Source: Marimonas lutisalis (GTDB lineage Bacteria; Pseudomonadota; Alphaproteobacteria; Rhodobacterales; Rhodobacteraceae). Taken from it: a stretch of DNA of 64,000 nt. The stretch is from positions 1,570,861 to 1,634,860 of the forward strand of contig NZ_SKCI01000001.1 of assembly GCF_005434965.1 (NCBI RefSeq), written 5' to 3'. The translations under genes were made by a program, and so were the position numbers. The notes beneath the pieces are model-generated. The model made no database searches. It was not told where the DNA came from and worked only from the letters and a program-made list of their open reading frames with translations. Below, in pieces: positions 8,540 to 17,135 of this stretch. How positions within the stretch are numbered: position 1 is the stretch's first letter; every line of letters starts with the position of its first letter.

Positions 8540-9313
8540 TTAAAGCCGCCCCGCTCGTGCAGCGCCGAGCCAGTTCAGTGTCTCATCCGTGGGGCGCACG
8601 GGCCTGTATTCGGCGCCAAGTGGACGATCCCAACCAAGGCCTTCGAGCACACCGAACAGGTACTCGAAATTCACCTCTCCCTCATCGGGTGGCCCGCGAT
8701 CGGGGACCGAGGCGAACTGGATATGCCCGATAATGTCGATCAACGCCGCGACCCGGCGGCTCAGGTCGCCCTCCATCACCTGCACGTGGTAGAAGTCGAA
8801 CATCAGCTTCAGGTTCGGCAGTCCCATGTCCGTGACGATCGCATGCGCCTGGTCCGTTGTTGTCAGGAAGTAGCCCGGCGCGTCGTAACGGTTCAGCGGT
8901 TCGATCAGGATGATGATGCCATGCGGCGCGGCCTGAGCGCAGGCATATCGCAGGTTTTCACGAAACGCGGCGTCGGCCGCCGGGCCATCGGCAAATCCGG
9001 CCATCACATGCACGGCCCCCGCCCCTACCGCGCGGGCATAGGCAATCGCCTCGTCGATCGCGGCGCGGGCTTCGGCTTCACGCCCCGGCAGCGCGGCCAA
9101 ACCGTTTTCGCCTGCCGCCACGTTCCCGCGCCGGGTGTTCAGCCCCAGCATCGGCAGGCCGGTCTCCTCCAGGGCTTGGCGCACATCTTTCGCGTCCACG
9201 TCATAGGGCCAGTGACATTCGACCGCGTCGAACCCCGCCGCCCCCGCTGCGCGTATGGCATCGGGCAAGGGCCGGTCGGCCCAGAGGAACCCGAGATTTG
9301 CAGAAAACTTCAT
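8540..9313 (-). CDS. otnI: 2-oxo-tetronate isomerase (hydroxypyruvate isomerase family)
   Basis: A 257-residue TIM-barrel isomerase of the Hyi/AP-endonuclease-2 family. It starts MKFSANLGFLWADRPLP and holds metal ligands in IIILIEPLN, LMFDFYHVQ, HIQFASVPDRGPPDEGE and PLGAEYRP. OtnI converts 2-oxo-tetronate to 3-oxo-tetronate. The assignment rests on the family plus strict linkage to otnC and otnK, which it overlaps in one operon. The alternative, a hydroxypyruvate isomerase acting on glyoxylate-pathway intermediates, cannot be excluded. Confidence 0.88.
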   Translation of the reverse strand: MKFSANLGFLWADRPLPDAIRAAGAAGFDAVECHWPYDVDAKDVRQALEETGLPMLGLNTRRGNVAAGENGLAALPGREAEARAAIDEAIAYARAVGAGAVHVMAGFADGPAADAAFRENLRYACAQAAPHGIIILIEPLNRYDAPGYFLTTTDQAHAIVTDMGLPNLKLMFDFYHVQVMEGDLSRRVAALIDIIGHIQFASVPDRGPPDEGEVNFEYLFGVLEGLGWDRPLGAEYRPVRPTDETLNWLGAARAGRL

Positions 9314-9960
9314 GTGTCCCAGTCCACGTCGAATTTCGTGACAACCGCGCGCACCTGCGCATCGCTCAGCTGCCGTGCGTCTATCCCGCGCATCAGTATG
9401 GCGAGCTTCGCGGTCGCTTCCAGCTCTTCGACGGCGTTGCAGGCGGCTTCAGCATCCTTGCCGGCCACCACCGGCCCGTGATTGGCCAGCATCACCGCGC
9501 TGCGCCGCCCGGCCAGACCGCGCACGGCCGCCCCCATGGCCGGATCGCCAGGTAAGAAGAACGGCAACAGCTTGACCCGCCCCAGCTGCATGATCGCATA
9601 GGGCGTCAGCGGCGGCAGGAAATCATCCTCGTCCACTTCGGGCATCATCGACCAGGCCACCGAATGGGTGGAATGCAGATGCACCACCGCACCCGCCTGT
9701 GCACGGGTATCGTAAAACGCCGTGTGCAGCGGCATTTCCTTGGTCGGCGCATCGCCGCCCACGTGTTGCCCCGCGGCATCAAACCGGCTGAGCCGGGCCG
9801 GATCCAGGCGGCCGAAGCTGGTGCCCGTAGGCGAGACCAGCAACCCGCCATCCGGTGTGCGCGCCGAGATATTCCCGGTCGAGCCATGTGTCAGGCCGCG
9901 ATCGAAGAGCGACTTGGCCAGCAGGCAGATCTGCTCGCGCAGGCGGGTTTCTTCGGTCAT
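9310..9960 (-). CDS. otnC: 3-oxo-tetronate 4-phosphate decarboxylase (class II aldolase family)
   Basis: A 216-residue class II aldolase/adducin-fold protein. LTHGSTGNISAR is the phosphate-binding loop, VVHLHSTHSVAW carries two zinc-binding His, VMLANHGPVVAG the third, and PTKEMPLHTAFY the catalytic acid region. OtnC decarboxylates 3-oxo-tetronate 4-phosphate to dihydroxyacetone phosphate, which enters glycolysis. It overlaps otnI and otnK by four bases each, so the three enzymes are probably made in fixed proportion. Confidence 0.9.
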   Translation of the reverse strand: MTEETRLREQICLLAKSLFDRGLTHGSTGNISARTPDGGLLVSPTGTSFGRLDPARLSRFDAAGQHVGGDAPTKEMPLHTAFYDTRAQAGAVVHLHSTHSVAWSMMPEVDEDDFLPPLTPYAIMQLGRVKLLPFFLPGDPAMGAAVRGLAGRRSAVMLANHGPVVAGKDAEAACNAVEELEATAKLAILMRGIDARQLSDAQVRAVVTKFDVDWDT

Positions 9961-11225
9961 TGTTCCTCCAGGCAGGACAAGGCATCCGCGAAAAAGCTTT
10001 CAGCCCCGAAATTACCCGATTTCAAGGCCAGCGCCAGCTGTGCGCCACCGCTTTCGCAATAGGTCCACGGCACACCCGGTGCGATTTCGGCCCCGATATC
10101 CAGCCGTGTCACGCCCAGGGCCTGCGTCACCGCGCCCGAGCTTTCCCCCCCGGCCACGACAAACCGCCGCTTGCCCATGTCACGGGCTGCGACTGCGATA
10201 GCCGCGAGCGCCTCTTCGACCACGGCACCGGCGCGGGCGCGTCCCAAAACATCCTGTGCGGCGCGCACGGCGTCGGGTTCGGCCGTGGCATAGAGTAGCG
10301 GCGCGGCCTCGGGCGGCTGGGCCGAGAGCCAGTTCAGCGCCTCTCCGATACCTGTTTCGGCCAGGGACAACGGTTCCAGCCGGAAGGCCGGCGCCCGCTG
10401 CGCATAGGCCGCAACCTGGGCCCGTGTCATCGCCGAACAACTGCCCGACAGGATGATGGCGCCCGGATCCAGCTTCGGGCGCGCGGGCCGCGCGCCGGGC
10501 GCTTTCAGGGTGCCGTCGCGCATCCAAAGCTGTGGCAGGGGCATCGCCACGGCGCTGCCCCCCGTCATCAACGGCATGTCCCGGCACGCCTCTGCGATCA
10601 CTTCGAGATCTACATCGGCCACCGCATCCACCACCACGTGCGCCACGCCCTCTTTGGCCAGTTGCCGAAGCCTGTCTTGCAGCACCGCGGCCCCCCGGGC
10701 CACGGTTAGCCTGTCGGCCAACCCGACGGGGCGCGTCACCTGAGGCGCAAGCAAGCGCATCAGGTTGGAATCCTGCATCGGTGTCAGCGGATGATCTTTC
10801 ATCGGGCTTTCCGCCAGCGGCTGCCGCCCGACGAACAGGTATCCCATGAAGATCGCCCGTCCGTTCTCGGGAAAGGCCGGGCAATAGATGGTCTGGTTCG
10901 CGCCCAAATCCGCCATCAGCGCCTCGGCGACAGGGCCTATGTTGCCCTCGGGTGTCGAATCGAAGGTCGAGCAGTATTTCCAGAAGAACCGCCTGGCGCC
11001 CGCGGCCTGGAGCCATTTCAGCGCCGTCCGGCATTCTGTTACCGCCTCCTGCACCGGGCTGGTCCGGCATTTCAACGCGATCACTTCGAAGGGCGCGGCA
11101 TCCTCGGGCGGGATATCCGGCACGCCAATGCGCAACGAGACCGGAACGCCGCTGCGTGCCAGCAGCCCGGCCAGATCAGTGGCGCCCGTGAAATCGTCCG
11201 CGATGGCCCCCAGGAGCGTCGCCAT
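9957..11225 (-). CDS. otnK: 3-oxo-tetronate kinase (four-carbon acid sugar kinase, DUF1537 family)
   Basis: A 422-residue DUF1537 kinase. The N-terminal domain begins with IADDFTGATDLAGLLARSG, typical of the family, and the C-terminal nucleotide-binding domain shows VVAGGESSGAVTQALGV. The enzyme phosphorylates 3-oxo-tetronate at C4 with ATP before OtnC decarboxylates it. Length is normal and there is no sign of truncation. It starts four bases after ltnD, in the order ltnD-otnK-otnC-otnI, one of the known arrangements for L-threonate use. Confidence 0.92.
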   Translation of the reverse strand: MATLLGAIADDFTGATDLAGLLARSGVPVSLRIGVPDIPPEDAAPFEVIALKCRTSPVQEAVTECRTALKWLQAAGARRFFWKYCSTFDSTPEGNIGPVAEALMADLGANQTIYCPAFPENGRAIFMGYLFVGRQPLAESPMKDHPLTPMQDSNLMRLLAPQVTRPVGLADRLTVARGAAVLQDRLRQLAKEGVAHVVVDAVADVDLEVIAEACRDMPLMTGGSAVAMPLPQLWMRDGTLKAPGARPARPKLDPGAIILSGSCSAMTRAQVAAYAQRAPAFRLEPLSLAETGIGEALNWLSAQPPEAAPLLYATAEPDAVRAAQDVLGRARAGAVVEEALAAIAVAARDMGKRRFVVAGGESSGAVTQALGVTRLDIGAEIAPGVPWTYCESGGAQLALALKSGNFGAESFFADALSCLEEQ

Positions 11226-11229
11226 GAGT

Positions 11230-12132
11230 TCAGCCCTCGCCCGGCAATTTCAGTTGCGCGTTGCGGGCGTAGACCTTGGCGATTGCCGCGTCATCCTCCT
11301 GCCCCAGACCCATGCCCGAAGCCGCAGCGAACTGCTGAAGCGCCGCCGCGACCAGGGGCGCGCTGAACCTGGCGCCCCGGGCGATGTCGGTCACGATCCC
11401 CAGATCCTTGATCCAGATATCAACGGCGCTGAGCGGGGTGTAGTCGCCCGCAACCACATGCGGCGCGCGGTTTTCCAGCACCCAACTGGTGCCGGCGCAT
11501 TTCGGAATGACCTCGAGAAACTGTTCCGGGCTCACGCCCTGCGTCATGCCAAAGGTCAGCGCCTCACCCATGGCGGCCAGTTGCACACCGACCAACAGCT
11601 GGTTGACCGCCTTCATCGCCGAGCCCGGCCCGGCCGCATCGCCCAGTTCGAACACCGTCGCCGCCATTGCATCGAGCACCGGCCGCGCCTTGTCAAAGGC
11701 TTCGGGCGCACCTGCGGCCATCACGGCAAGCGTACCGTCGTTGGCGCGCACCTGCCCTCCGGAAATCGGGGCGTCGAGGTAGAGCAGCTCGGAGTCGCGG
11801 CAGCGTGCTTCCATCGCGCGGGCAAATTCGGGGGCGACCGTGGCACAGGATACCACCACGGTACCGGGGTTGAGATGCTGTGCGATACCCTCGGCACCGA
11901 ACAGGACCGCCTCGGTTTGCGCGGCGTTGACGACCACGACGACAACCACGCTGCATCGGGCGTAGTCCGCCGCGGTTTCGACAACGCCGCCGCCCGCGTC
12001 ACGGAACCGCGCACAGGCCTCTTCGTTCAGGTCCGCGCCCAAGGTCTGCAGCCCCGCCCGCAAGAGCGACCGCGCAATGCCCATCCCCATCGAGCCCAGC
12101 CCGACAACCGCCGCCGTCGTTTCCGCACCCAT
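11230..12132 (-). CDS. ltnD: L-threonate 2-dehydrogenase (3-hydroxyisobutyrate dehydrogenase family)
   Basis: A 300-residue beta-hydroxyacid dehydrogenase. The N-terminal VVGLGSMGMGIARSLLRAG is the NAD-binding loop, DAPISGGQVRANDGTLAVM is the substrate-binding stretch, and GPGSAMKAVNQLL carries the catalytic Lys. LtnD oxidises L-threonate to 2-oxo-tetronate. The start is the ATG behind GGAGG; a longer reading would run into the operator. It leads the tetronate operon and diverges from a DapA-family gene across a TGGTATACCA site. DenD and LtnD together would let both D-erythronate and L-threonate enter the same pathway. Confidence 0.9.
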   Translation of the reverse strand: MGAETTAAVVGLGSMGMGIARSLLRAGLQTLGADLNEEACARFRDAGGGVVETAADYARCSVVVVVVVNAAQTEAVLFGAEGIAQHLNPGTVVVSCATVAPEFARAMEARCRDSELLYLDAPISGGQVRANDGTLAVMAAGAPEAFDKARPVLDAMAATVFELGDAAGPGSAMKAVNQLLVGVQLAAMGEALTFGMTQGVSPEQFLEVIPKCAGTSWVLENRAPHVVAGDYTPLSAVDIWIKDLGIVTDIARGARFSAPLVAAALQQFAAASGMGLGQEDDAAIAKVYARNAQLKLPGEG

Positions 12133-12203
12133 CGCGTTCCTCCTTTTCGCCCCGCCGGCGCGTGCCGGCCGCTGGCTCCAAGCCCTAGCACGACGCAAAA
12201 ATA

Positions 12204-12213
12204 TGGTATACCA
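12204..12213. promoter_or_regulatory. TGGTATACCA palindrome, GntR-type operator
   Basis: A perfect 10-bp palindrome in the 130-base divergent gap between ltnD (minus) and the DapA-family gene (plus). The core is identical to that of the 18-bp palindrome at 255-272, and AT-rich sequence flanks it on both sides. This placement could control both promoters. Confidence 0.72.
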
Positions 12214-12262
12214 GAATTTCACCAACCCGGCCGACCGAAACCGATTGTCCAAGGAGACCACG

Positions 12263-13180
12263 ATGCGTGACGTGCTAAGCGGCATTCTGCCCGTCGCCCC
12301 GACCCCGTTTCATGACGACGGCAGCCTTGACGTGGCCGGAATGCGCCGGGTGCTCGACTGCATGATCGACCAGGGGGTCGACGCCATTTGCATCCTTGCC
12401 AATTACTCCGAGCAGTTCCTGCTGTCGGACGACGAACGCGCGGTGTTGACCAGGGCATGCCTTGAACATGTTGCAGGGCGGGTGCCGGTTATCGTGACCA
12501 TCAGCCATTTCTCGACGCAGGTCGCCGTTCAACGGGCGCGCGACGCTGCAGAGATGGGCGCAGACATGGTGATGATGATGCCCCCCTATCATGGCGTCGG
12601 ACTCGTTCCCTCTCCGCAAGGAGTATTCGAGCATTTCGCAGCCGTCTCGGAGGCCGCAGGCATCCCGATCATGGGGCAGGACGCCCCGCTTTCAGGCGTG
12701 TCCCTGCCCGTTTCCCTGCTGGCCCGCATGGCACGCGAGATCGAACAGGTCAGTTATTTCAAGATCGAAACCCCCTTTGCCGCCGACAAGCTGGCCGCCC
12801 TGATCGAAGCGGGCGGCGCAAGCATCCTCGGGCCGTTTGATGGCGAGGAGGCCGTTACCCTGCTGGCTGATCTCGATGCCGGGTGCACTGGAACGATGAC
12901 TTCTGCCCTGCAACCAGAGCGGATCAAGCCCATCGTCACGGCGCACATGGCCGGCGATGAGGCGGCCGCCCTGGCGCATTGGCGCGATTGCCTGCCGCTG
13001 ATCAACCACGAAAACCGGCAATGCGGGCTACGGGCGACCAAGACGGTGATGAAGGAAGGCGGGGTGATCGGCTCGGATCACGTCCGCCATCCGCTCACAC
13101 CCCTTTCCCCCAGGACCCGCAGCCGCCTGCTGCAACTCGCCCGCGAGCGCGAGCTCGTTGCGCTCAATTGGGGCAAATAA
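12263..13180 (+). CDS. DapA/NAL-family dehydratase or aldolase (2-keto-3-deoxy sugar-acid type)
   Basis: A 305-residue TIM-barrel class I aldolase-superfamily protein. GILPVAPTPFHDDGSLD is the usual N-terminus, and the Schiff-base Lys is K167 in SYFKIETPF. The usual YN-P catalytic tyrosine loop is replaced by MGQDAPLSG. As I recall it, QDAP is found in L-2-keto-3-deoxyarabonate dehydratase-type members rather than in dihydrodipicolinate synthases. A dehydratase or aldolase on a 2-keto-3-deoxy acid is therefore the best guess. AAGGAG lies seven bases before the ATG. It is controlled from the divergent region shared with ltnD. Confidence 0.78.
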   Translation: MRDVLSGILPVAPTPFHDDGSLDVAGMRRVLDCMIDQGVDAICILANYSEQFLLSDDERAVLTRACLEHVAGRVPVIVTISHFSTQVAVQRARDAAEMGADMVMMMPPYHGVGLVPSPQGVFEHFAAVSEAAGIPIMGQDAPLSGVSLPVSLLARMAREIEQVSYFKIETPFAADKLAALIEAGGASILGPFDGEEAVTLLADLDAGCTGTMTSALQPERIKPIVTAHMAGDEAAALAHWRDCLPLINHENRQCGLRATKTVMKEGGVIGSDHVRHPLTPLSPRTRSRLLQLARERELVALNWGK

Positions 13181-13202
13181 GGCGAAGGCTTCGCGGGCCC
13201 GC

Positions 13203-14573
13203 TTAGCCCAGCACTTCGGCCACGGCGTCCTTGAGCTTGCCTGCGATCTCGTCGGCCTCGTCGCGGGTCAGACAGAACGGCGGCGCGAACCCCAGGATGT
13301 CGCCCTCGGGCATCGCGCGCGAGATGATCCCCCGCGACAGCAACGCGGCATTCAGCCTTGCGCCGACGCCCTGGGAAGGATCGAAGAACCTGCGGCTGTC
13401 GCGGTCCTCGACGAACTCGACCGCGCATAGCAGGCCCTCGCCGCGCACGTCGCCCACGTTCGCATGGCCGCCCACCGCATCCTGCAACACCTTCTTGAAA
13501 TAAGCGCCGGTTTCGCCCGCATTCCGGACGAGATCCAGCTCGTCGATGAGCTTGAGGTTCGCCACGCCGGCCGCCGCGCCGATCGGATGGGCGGAATAGG
13601 TCCAGCCATGGCCGATCGGGCCGTTTTCGTCGGTGCCCTGCTCCAGCACTTTCCAGACCTTGTCCGACACGATCGAGCCCGACAACGGTGCATAGGCGCT
13701 GGTCAGCCCCTTGGCGATGGTGATGATATCGGGCCGGATGCCGTAGTGCTCGGAACCGAACATCGTGCCGAGCCGTCCGAACCCGGTCACCACCTCGTCG
13801 GCGATCAGCAGGATATCGTGCTTGTCCAGCACTGCCTGAATCGCTTTCCAGTAGCCCTCGGGGGGCGGGACCAGCCCGCCCGTGCCCAGTGCCGGTTCTC
13901 CGATCATTGCGGCGATGGTGTCGGCCCCTTCCCGCTCGATCAGCGCCTCCAGCTCGGCGGCGCAATGGGCGACGAAATCGGATTCGCTCATCGAAAGGTC
14001 GTCACGGCGGAAGAAATAGGGCGCCTCGGTGTGCACCACCTGCGACAGCGGCAGATCGAATTTCTTGTGAAAGAGCCCCAGCCCCGTAAGCGAGCCGGTC
14101 ATCAGCCCCGAGCCGTGATAGCCGCGCCAACGCGAGATTATTTTCTTCTTCTCGGGGCGGCCGAGGATGTTGTTGTAGTACCAGACCAGCTTGATGTTGG
14201 TCTCGTTCGCATCCGACCCGGACAGGCCAAAATAGACCTTGCTCATGTGTTCGGGTGCGCGGTCCAGCACCATCTTCGCCAGTGTAATCGACGCCTCGGT
14301 GCCGTGTCCGACATAGGCGTGATAATAGGCCAGTTCGCGCGCCTGATCGGCAATGGCCTCGGCGATCTCCGGTCGGCCATAACCCACGTTTACGCAATAC
14401 AGCCCGGCAAATGCATCCAGAAGGCGGTTGCCGTCACGATCCTCGATATGGCACCCCTTCCCGCCCGCGACCACGCGCTGGGGCACGTTGCCCCGGGCGA
14501 ACTCGGCCAGGTGGGTCGAGGGGTGAAAGAAGTTCTCGCGGTCCCACGCATCGAGTTGATCGTTTTTCAGCAT
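13203..14573 (-). CDS. Class III pyridoxal-phosphate aminotransferase
   Basis: A 456-residue omega-aminotransferase. Visible are DRDGNRLLDAFAGLYCVNVGYG, the PLP-phosphate loop FGLSGSDANETNIKL, RGYHGSGL, the metal/PLP Asp in LLIADEVVTGFGR and the Schiff-base Lys in ITIAKGLTSAYAPL. Members use pyruvate as acceptor for taurine, beta-alanine, putrescine and similar amines; sequence alone does not choose. The ATG at 14573 follows AAAGGAAG. It is convergent with the DapA-family gene (22 bases between stops) and shows no shared overlap with the sugar-acid operons, so its link to them is uncertain. Confidence 0.85.
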   Translation of the reverse strand: MLKNDQLDAWDRENFFHPSTHLAEFARGNVPQRVVAGGKGCHIEDRDGNRLLDAFAGLYCVNVGYGRPEIAEAIADQARELAYYHAYVGHGTEASITLAKMVLDRAPEHMSKVYFGLSGSDANETNIKLVWYYNNILGRPEKKKIISRWRGYHGSGLMTGSLTGLGLFHKKFDLPLSQVVHTEAPYFFRRDDLSMSESDFVAHCAAELEALIEREGADTIAAMIGEPALGTGGLVPPPEGYWKAIQAVLDKHDILLIADEVVTGFGRLGTMFGSEHYGIRPDIITIAKGLTSAYAPLSGSIVSDKVWKVLEQGTDENGPIGHGWTYSAHPIGAAAGVANLKLIDELDLVRNAGETGAYFKKVLQDAVGGHANVGDVRGEGLLCAVEFVEDRDSRRFFDPSQGVGARLNAALLSRGIISRAMPEGDILGFAPPFCLTRDEADEIAGKLKDAVAEVLG

Positions 14574-15081
14574 TGTTGGCTTCCTTTCTCCGCCAGCCGC
14601 AATCGCGGCAGGCAACCTTGCATTCCATATCGTCGGGCACACGGGCGCAGTGCGTTCCAGCACAAGTCCCGACTGTTCCGCACCGCCGGGGGGATCGGCA
14701 CGCCGGTTACCTTCGCGCGCACCCCCTCTAATGCCGAAGCGCAGATGCCACCGTGCCCGAAATCGCGTCCCGCGTCTGCACTGCGCAAGCCGGCAATGCA
14801 GCCATATTCGCTGTGACTTCCGCGTGCAATCGCTTCTTCCGGGCCAGCGAAGGGTACATCATGGTATCCGGGTCAAGGGTTCTTTCCGGGAGGATGCCCG
14901 TGATTTCAGGCGACATCCGGTACGTGGCGCCCAGCTCCCGGGCTGTGTGCAGGCACGGCACTCGCTCCCTCAAACGAGTCTGCTGATCAATGCACCTTGC
15001 GACTCCGGTCCAATGTCGCAGATCAACTGGCCATTTGTGATGACGAAGTAACTCAACCCAATTTCAGGAGGCAGGAAAACA
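14574..15081. other. 508-base gap with no supported gene
   Basis: No reading frame here shows a recognisable domain. A minus-strand frame at about 14728-14973 (81 residues) is open but unrecognised. The end of the gap holds AGGAGG, the ribosome-binding site of the following broken gene. The stretch borders two gene remnants and is best seen as decaying DNA. Confidence 0.5.
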
Positions 15082-15938
15082 ATGAAGAGGATTGTCTTGT
15101 CCGTTTCGGCTGCAGCGCTTTCGCTGCAAGTCTGGAACGGCCCGGCGCTTGCCGTGAACGACAATCAACGGCGCGATATCAGGCCGTTACTACACCGATC
15201 GCGTGATGCGCCTCATGGCGGGCCAACGTATGAACGTGACCCTTCGAGTGACTGGCACCAACGGGAACGGGAGCGTTTGCTTCAACATTCTTCCGGCGGG
15301 CCGGGATTGTGGCGGCCTCTTAACCGGCTCTGCCGATAGTCACAACGCAAGCGTCACGCATTCCCGGGGTAGCAGCTGGGCAACAGCTTGACGTGTTCGA
15401 GGCCGGTTATCTGAACGCGCACGGTCTCAGTGGCCCCTTGAACATCCGCGAATCCGCCAGCACGCAATCGGCAATCGTCACACGTGTTCTTGCCGGTACA
15501 CTGCAGCGCAATGCAGGCTGCGCAAAGCAGGACGATCGCGACGGGTGCGAGATCGAGTGCCTGGACGCCTCCGGAACCCGCGGATGGGCAGCGGCGGAAT
15601 ACCTTCAGCCCGCACCCGCAACCATGCGGGCACAAAATGGCCGGTTCGACAATATCGGACGCTTATCCTGCAGGATCGGAGCAACCCAGGAGGCACAGGA
15701 CTGCGGATTCGGCATCGCCCGCGATGGAAACCAATCCGCCATTCCCGTCGTTTTCAAACCTGATGGATTCGAACGCGTTGTCCATTTCGCGAACGGTGCG
15801 ATGTCCTACGCGAAACTCGACGAAACCGATGCTCCGACGCTCATGGAGAGCTCGGTTTCCGACGGTATGATGCATATCCGCATTTCGGACGAACACTACG
15901 CCATCGCGGCACATGTCGTGGGCGGCAACGGGCAATAG
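15082..15938 (+). pseudogene. Frameshifted periplasmic SH3-domain/lysozyme-inhibitor-like protein
   Basis: Three successive frames together spell one protein. Frame 1 (15082 on) gives a signal peptide, MKRIVLSVSAAALSLQ to GPALA. Frame 2, from about 15180 to 15391, gives GRYYTDRVMRLMAGQ and NGNGSVCFNILPAGRD. Frame 3, to 15938, gives the SH3 segment LNIRESASTQSAIV with GWAAAEYLQPAP, then a C-terminal domain CRIGATQEAQDCGFGIARDG to EHYAIAAHVVGG. The layout matches a periplasmic protein common in Rhodobacteraceae. Two frame changes make a functional product unlikely. A ribosome-binding site AGGAGG survives, so the damage may be recent. Confidence 0.75.
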
Positions 15939-16016
15939 CCTGCACCCGCCGAGGCCGCGCCCGATGATGACATACCGCCATGCCCCGCGGCCATATTCGA
16001 GGAGTGAGAATTCTCG

Positions 16017-16295
16017 ATCCAGAAATGCCTGAACCCCGTTCCGGGTCTTGTCCTGGCTCTCGGCGCATCCGTCACCGGTGCGGGCGAAGACAACGTCGTT
16101 GATGCGATGGCGCTGCAACTTGTGCCGAGCAAGGCGGCCAGCGCGGTTTCGGCCGTTCCCGACGAGGGGCGCAAATTGCTGGCGCTGCGAAGCTATTAGC
16201 GCTCTGCGAAGACGCTGGAAGAGCGCTGGAGCTGGACCAAGGAAGAAATCGCTGCGTTCCAGGGCTCAGCCGGCACGGACGGGCCCGTGCCATAG
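16017..16295 (+). pseudogene. Remnant reading frame with an internal stop
   Basis: A single frame reads CLNPVPGLVLALGASVTGAG, DEGRKLLALRSY, then TAG at 16197-16199, then SAKTLEERWSWTKEEIAAF up to a stop at 16293-16295. Both halves look protein-like and share the frame, which suggests a gene broken by a nonsense mutation. The family is not recognised. It lies between the SH3 pseudogene and the ATPase operon, with 234 bases of apparently empty sequence after it. Confidence 0.35.
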
Positions 16296-16529
16296 ACTTC
16301 CAAATCATGCAGAACTGCAGAATCTACGCCGGCGCCAATTCCAAGGACATGGAGCCGGTTTCAAACGTAAATGACGCACTTGCATGCCGTGGAAGAGTCG
16401 CTATTCAACTAGAAAGAATGGATTGTTTGACCCTAACTGCAATAAATCCGGTCAAGAAAGCCACGCGCCTGAAGGCAGCGTGTATGCCAGCCCGATTAAC
16501 GCAACTCTTATCTGGCATGAAGCACTCGG

Positions 16530-17135
16530 CTAGCGCACCGCATTGCGAATGCGGATCGCTTCCTCCTGGTCGAACTCGTTCAGGTACTCGTTGATCTGCG
16601 CCAGCTTTTCGCGCGTCTCGGGTATCAGCACGTTTTCCAGGGCCCGTGCGCGGCGGTCGGTATCGCGGTATTCCCTGAGCAACCGGCATACATTCGACTG
16701 CCGAAACGCCAATCGAACTGCCAGCGGCACCAACCTGGCTGCTTCTTTGCGCAGGTTCTCTGCGGCCTCGGACAAGTCGGGGCCGTTTTCGACGCGCGGT
16801 GCATGCCACTGCAACTCCGGCATATCGAAAATAAGCCCCACGCCAAGAATCGGAGACTGGCGGATGCCGGGCAACTCTCGCAGCGTTTCCAACACCGGAT
16901 AACGCTGCAAATTCTCAAGACCGTGGCGCGTTATAGCAGCTTTCATGGCGCTGACGGTGCGCGCGATCTGTTCGGAATACTCGTCACGAAGATCAGACCA
17001 GGCGCGCAATTCCCGCAAAAGGGTTGCCGCCAGCATCATGCGTTTTTCATCAAGAAAACCGAAGCCCGTTTCGAGGAAGCTTTTTTCTTCGGCAAGGGCC
17101 AGCGCCGTGCCGCGTGTCGGGGTTACTTCAACCAC
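16530..17135 (-). CDS. ntpD: A/V-type ATPase subunit D (central stalk)
   Basis: A 201-residue coiled-coil protein. The N-terminal VTPTRGTALALAEEKSFLE followed by LLRELRAWS and a C-terminal helix (EYRDTDRRARALENVLIP, LNEFDQEEAIRIRNAVR) matches subunit D, the rotor shaft. The GTG at 17135 is chosen: GGAGA precedes it and it overlaps the stop of subunit B, as in the rest of the operon. An ATG 39 bases upstream is possible but would add a non-family N-terminus. Last gene of the nine-gene operon. Confidence 0.87.
   Translation of the reverse strand: MVEVTPTRGTALALAEEKSFLETGFGFLDEKRMMLAATLLRELRAWSDLRDEYSEQIARTVSAMKAAITRHGLENLQRYPVLETLRELPGIRQSPILGVGLIFDMPELQWHAPRVENGPDLSEAAENLRKEAARLVPLAVRLAFRQSNVCRLLREYRDTDRRARALENVLIPETREKLAQINEYLNEFDQEEAIRIRNAVR

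Noticed and set aside
14728..14973. An 81-residue minus-strand frame as a small gene
   Set aside because: No recognisable family, no ribosome-binding site, and located in decaying sequence.
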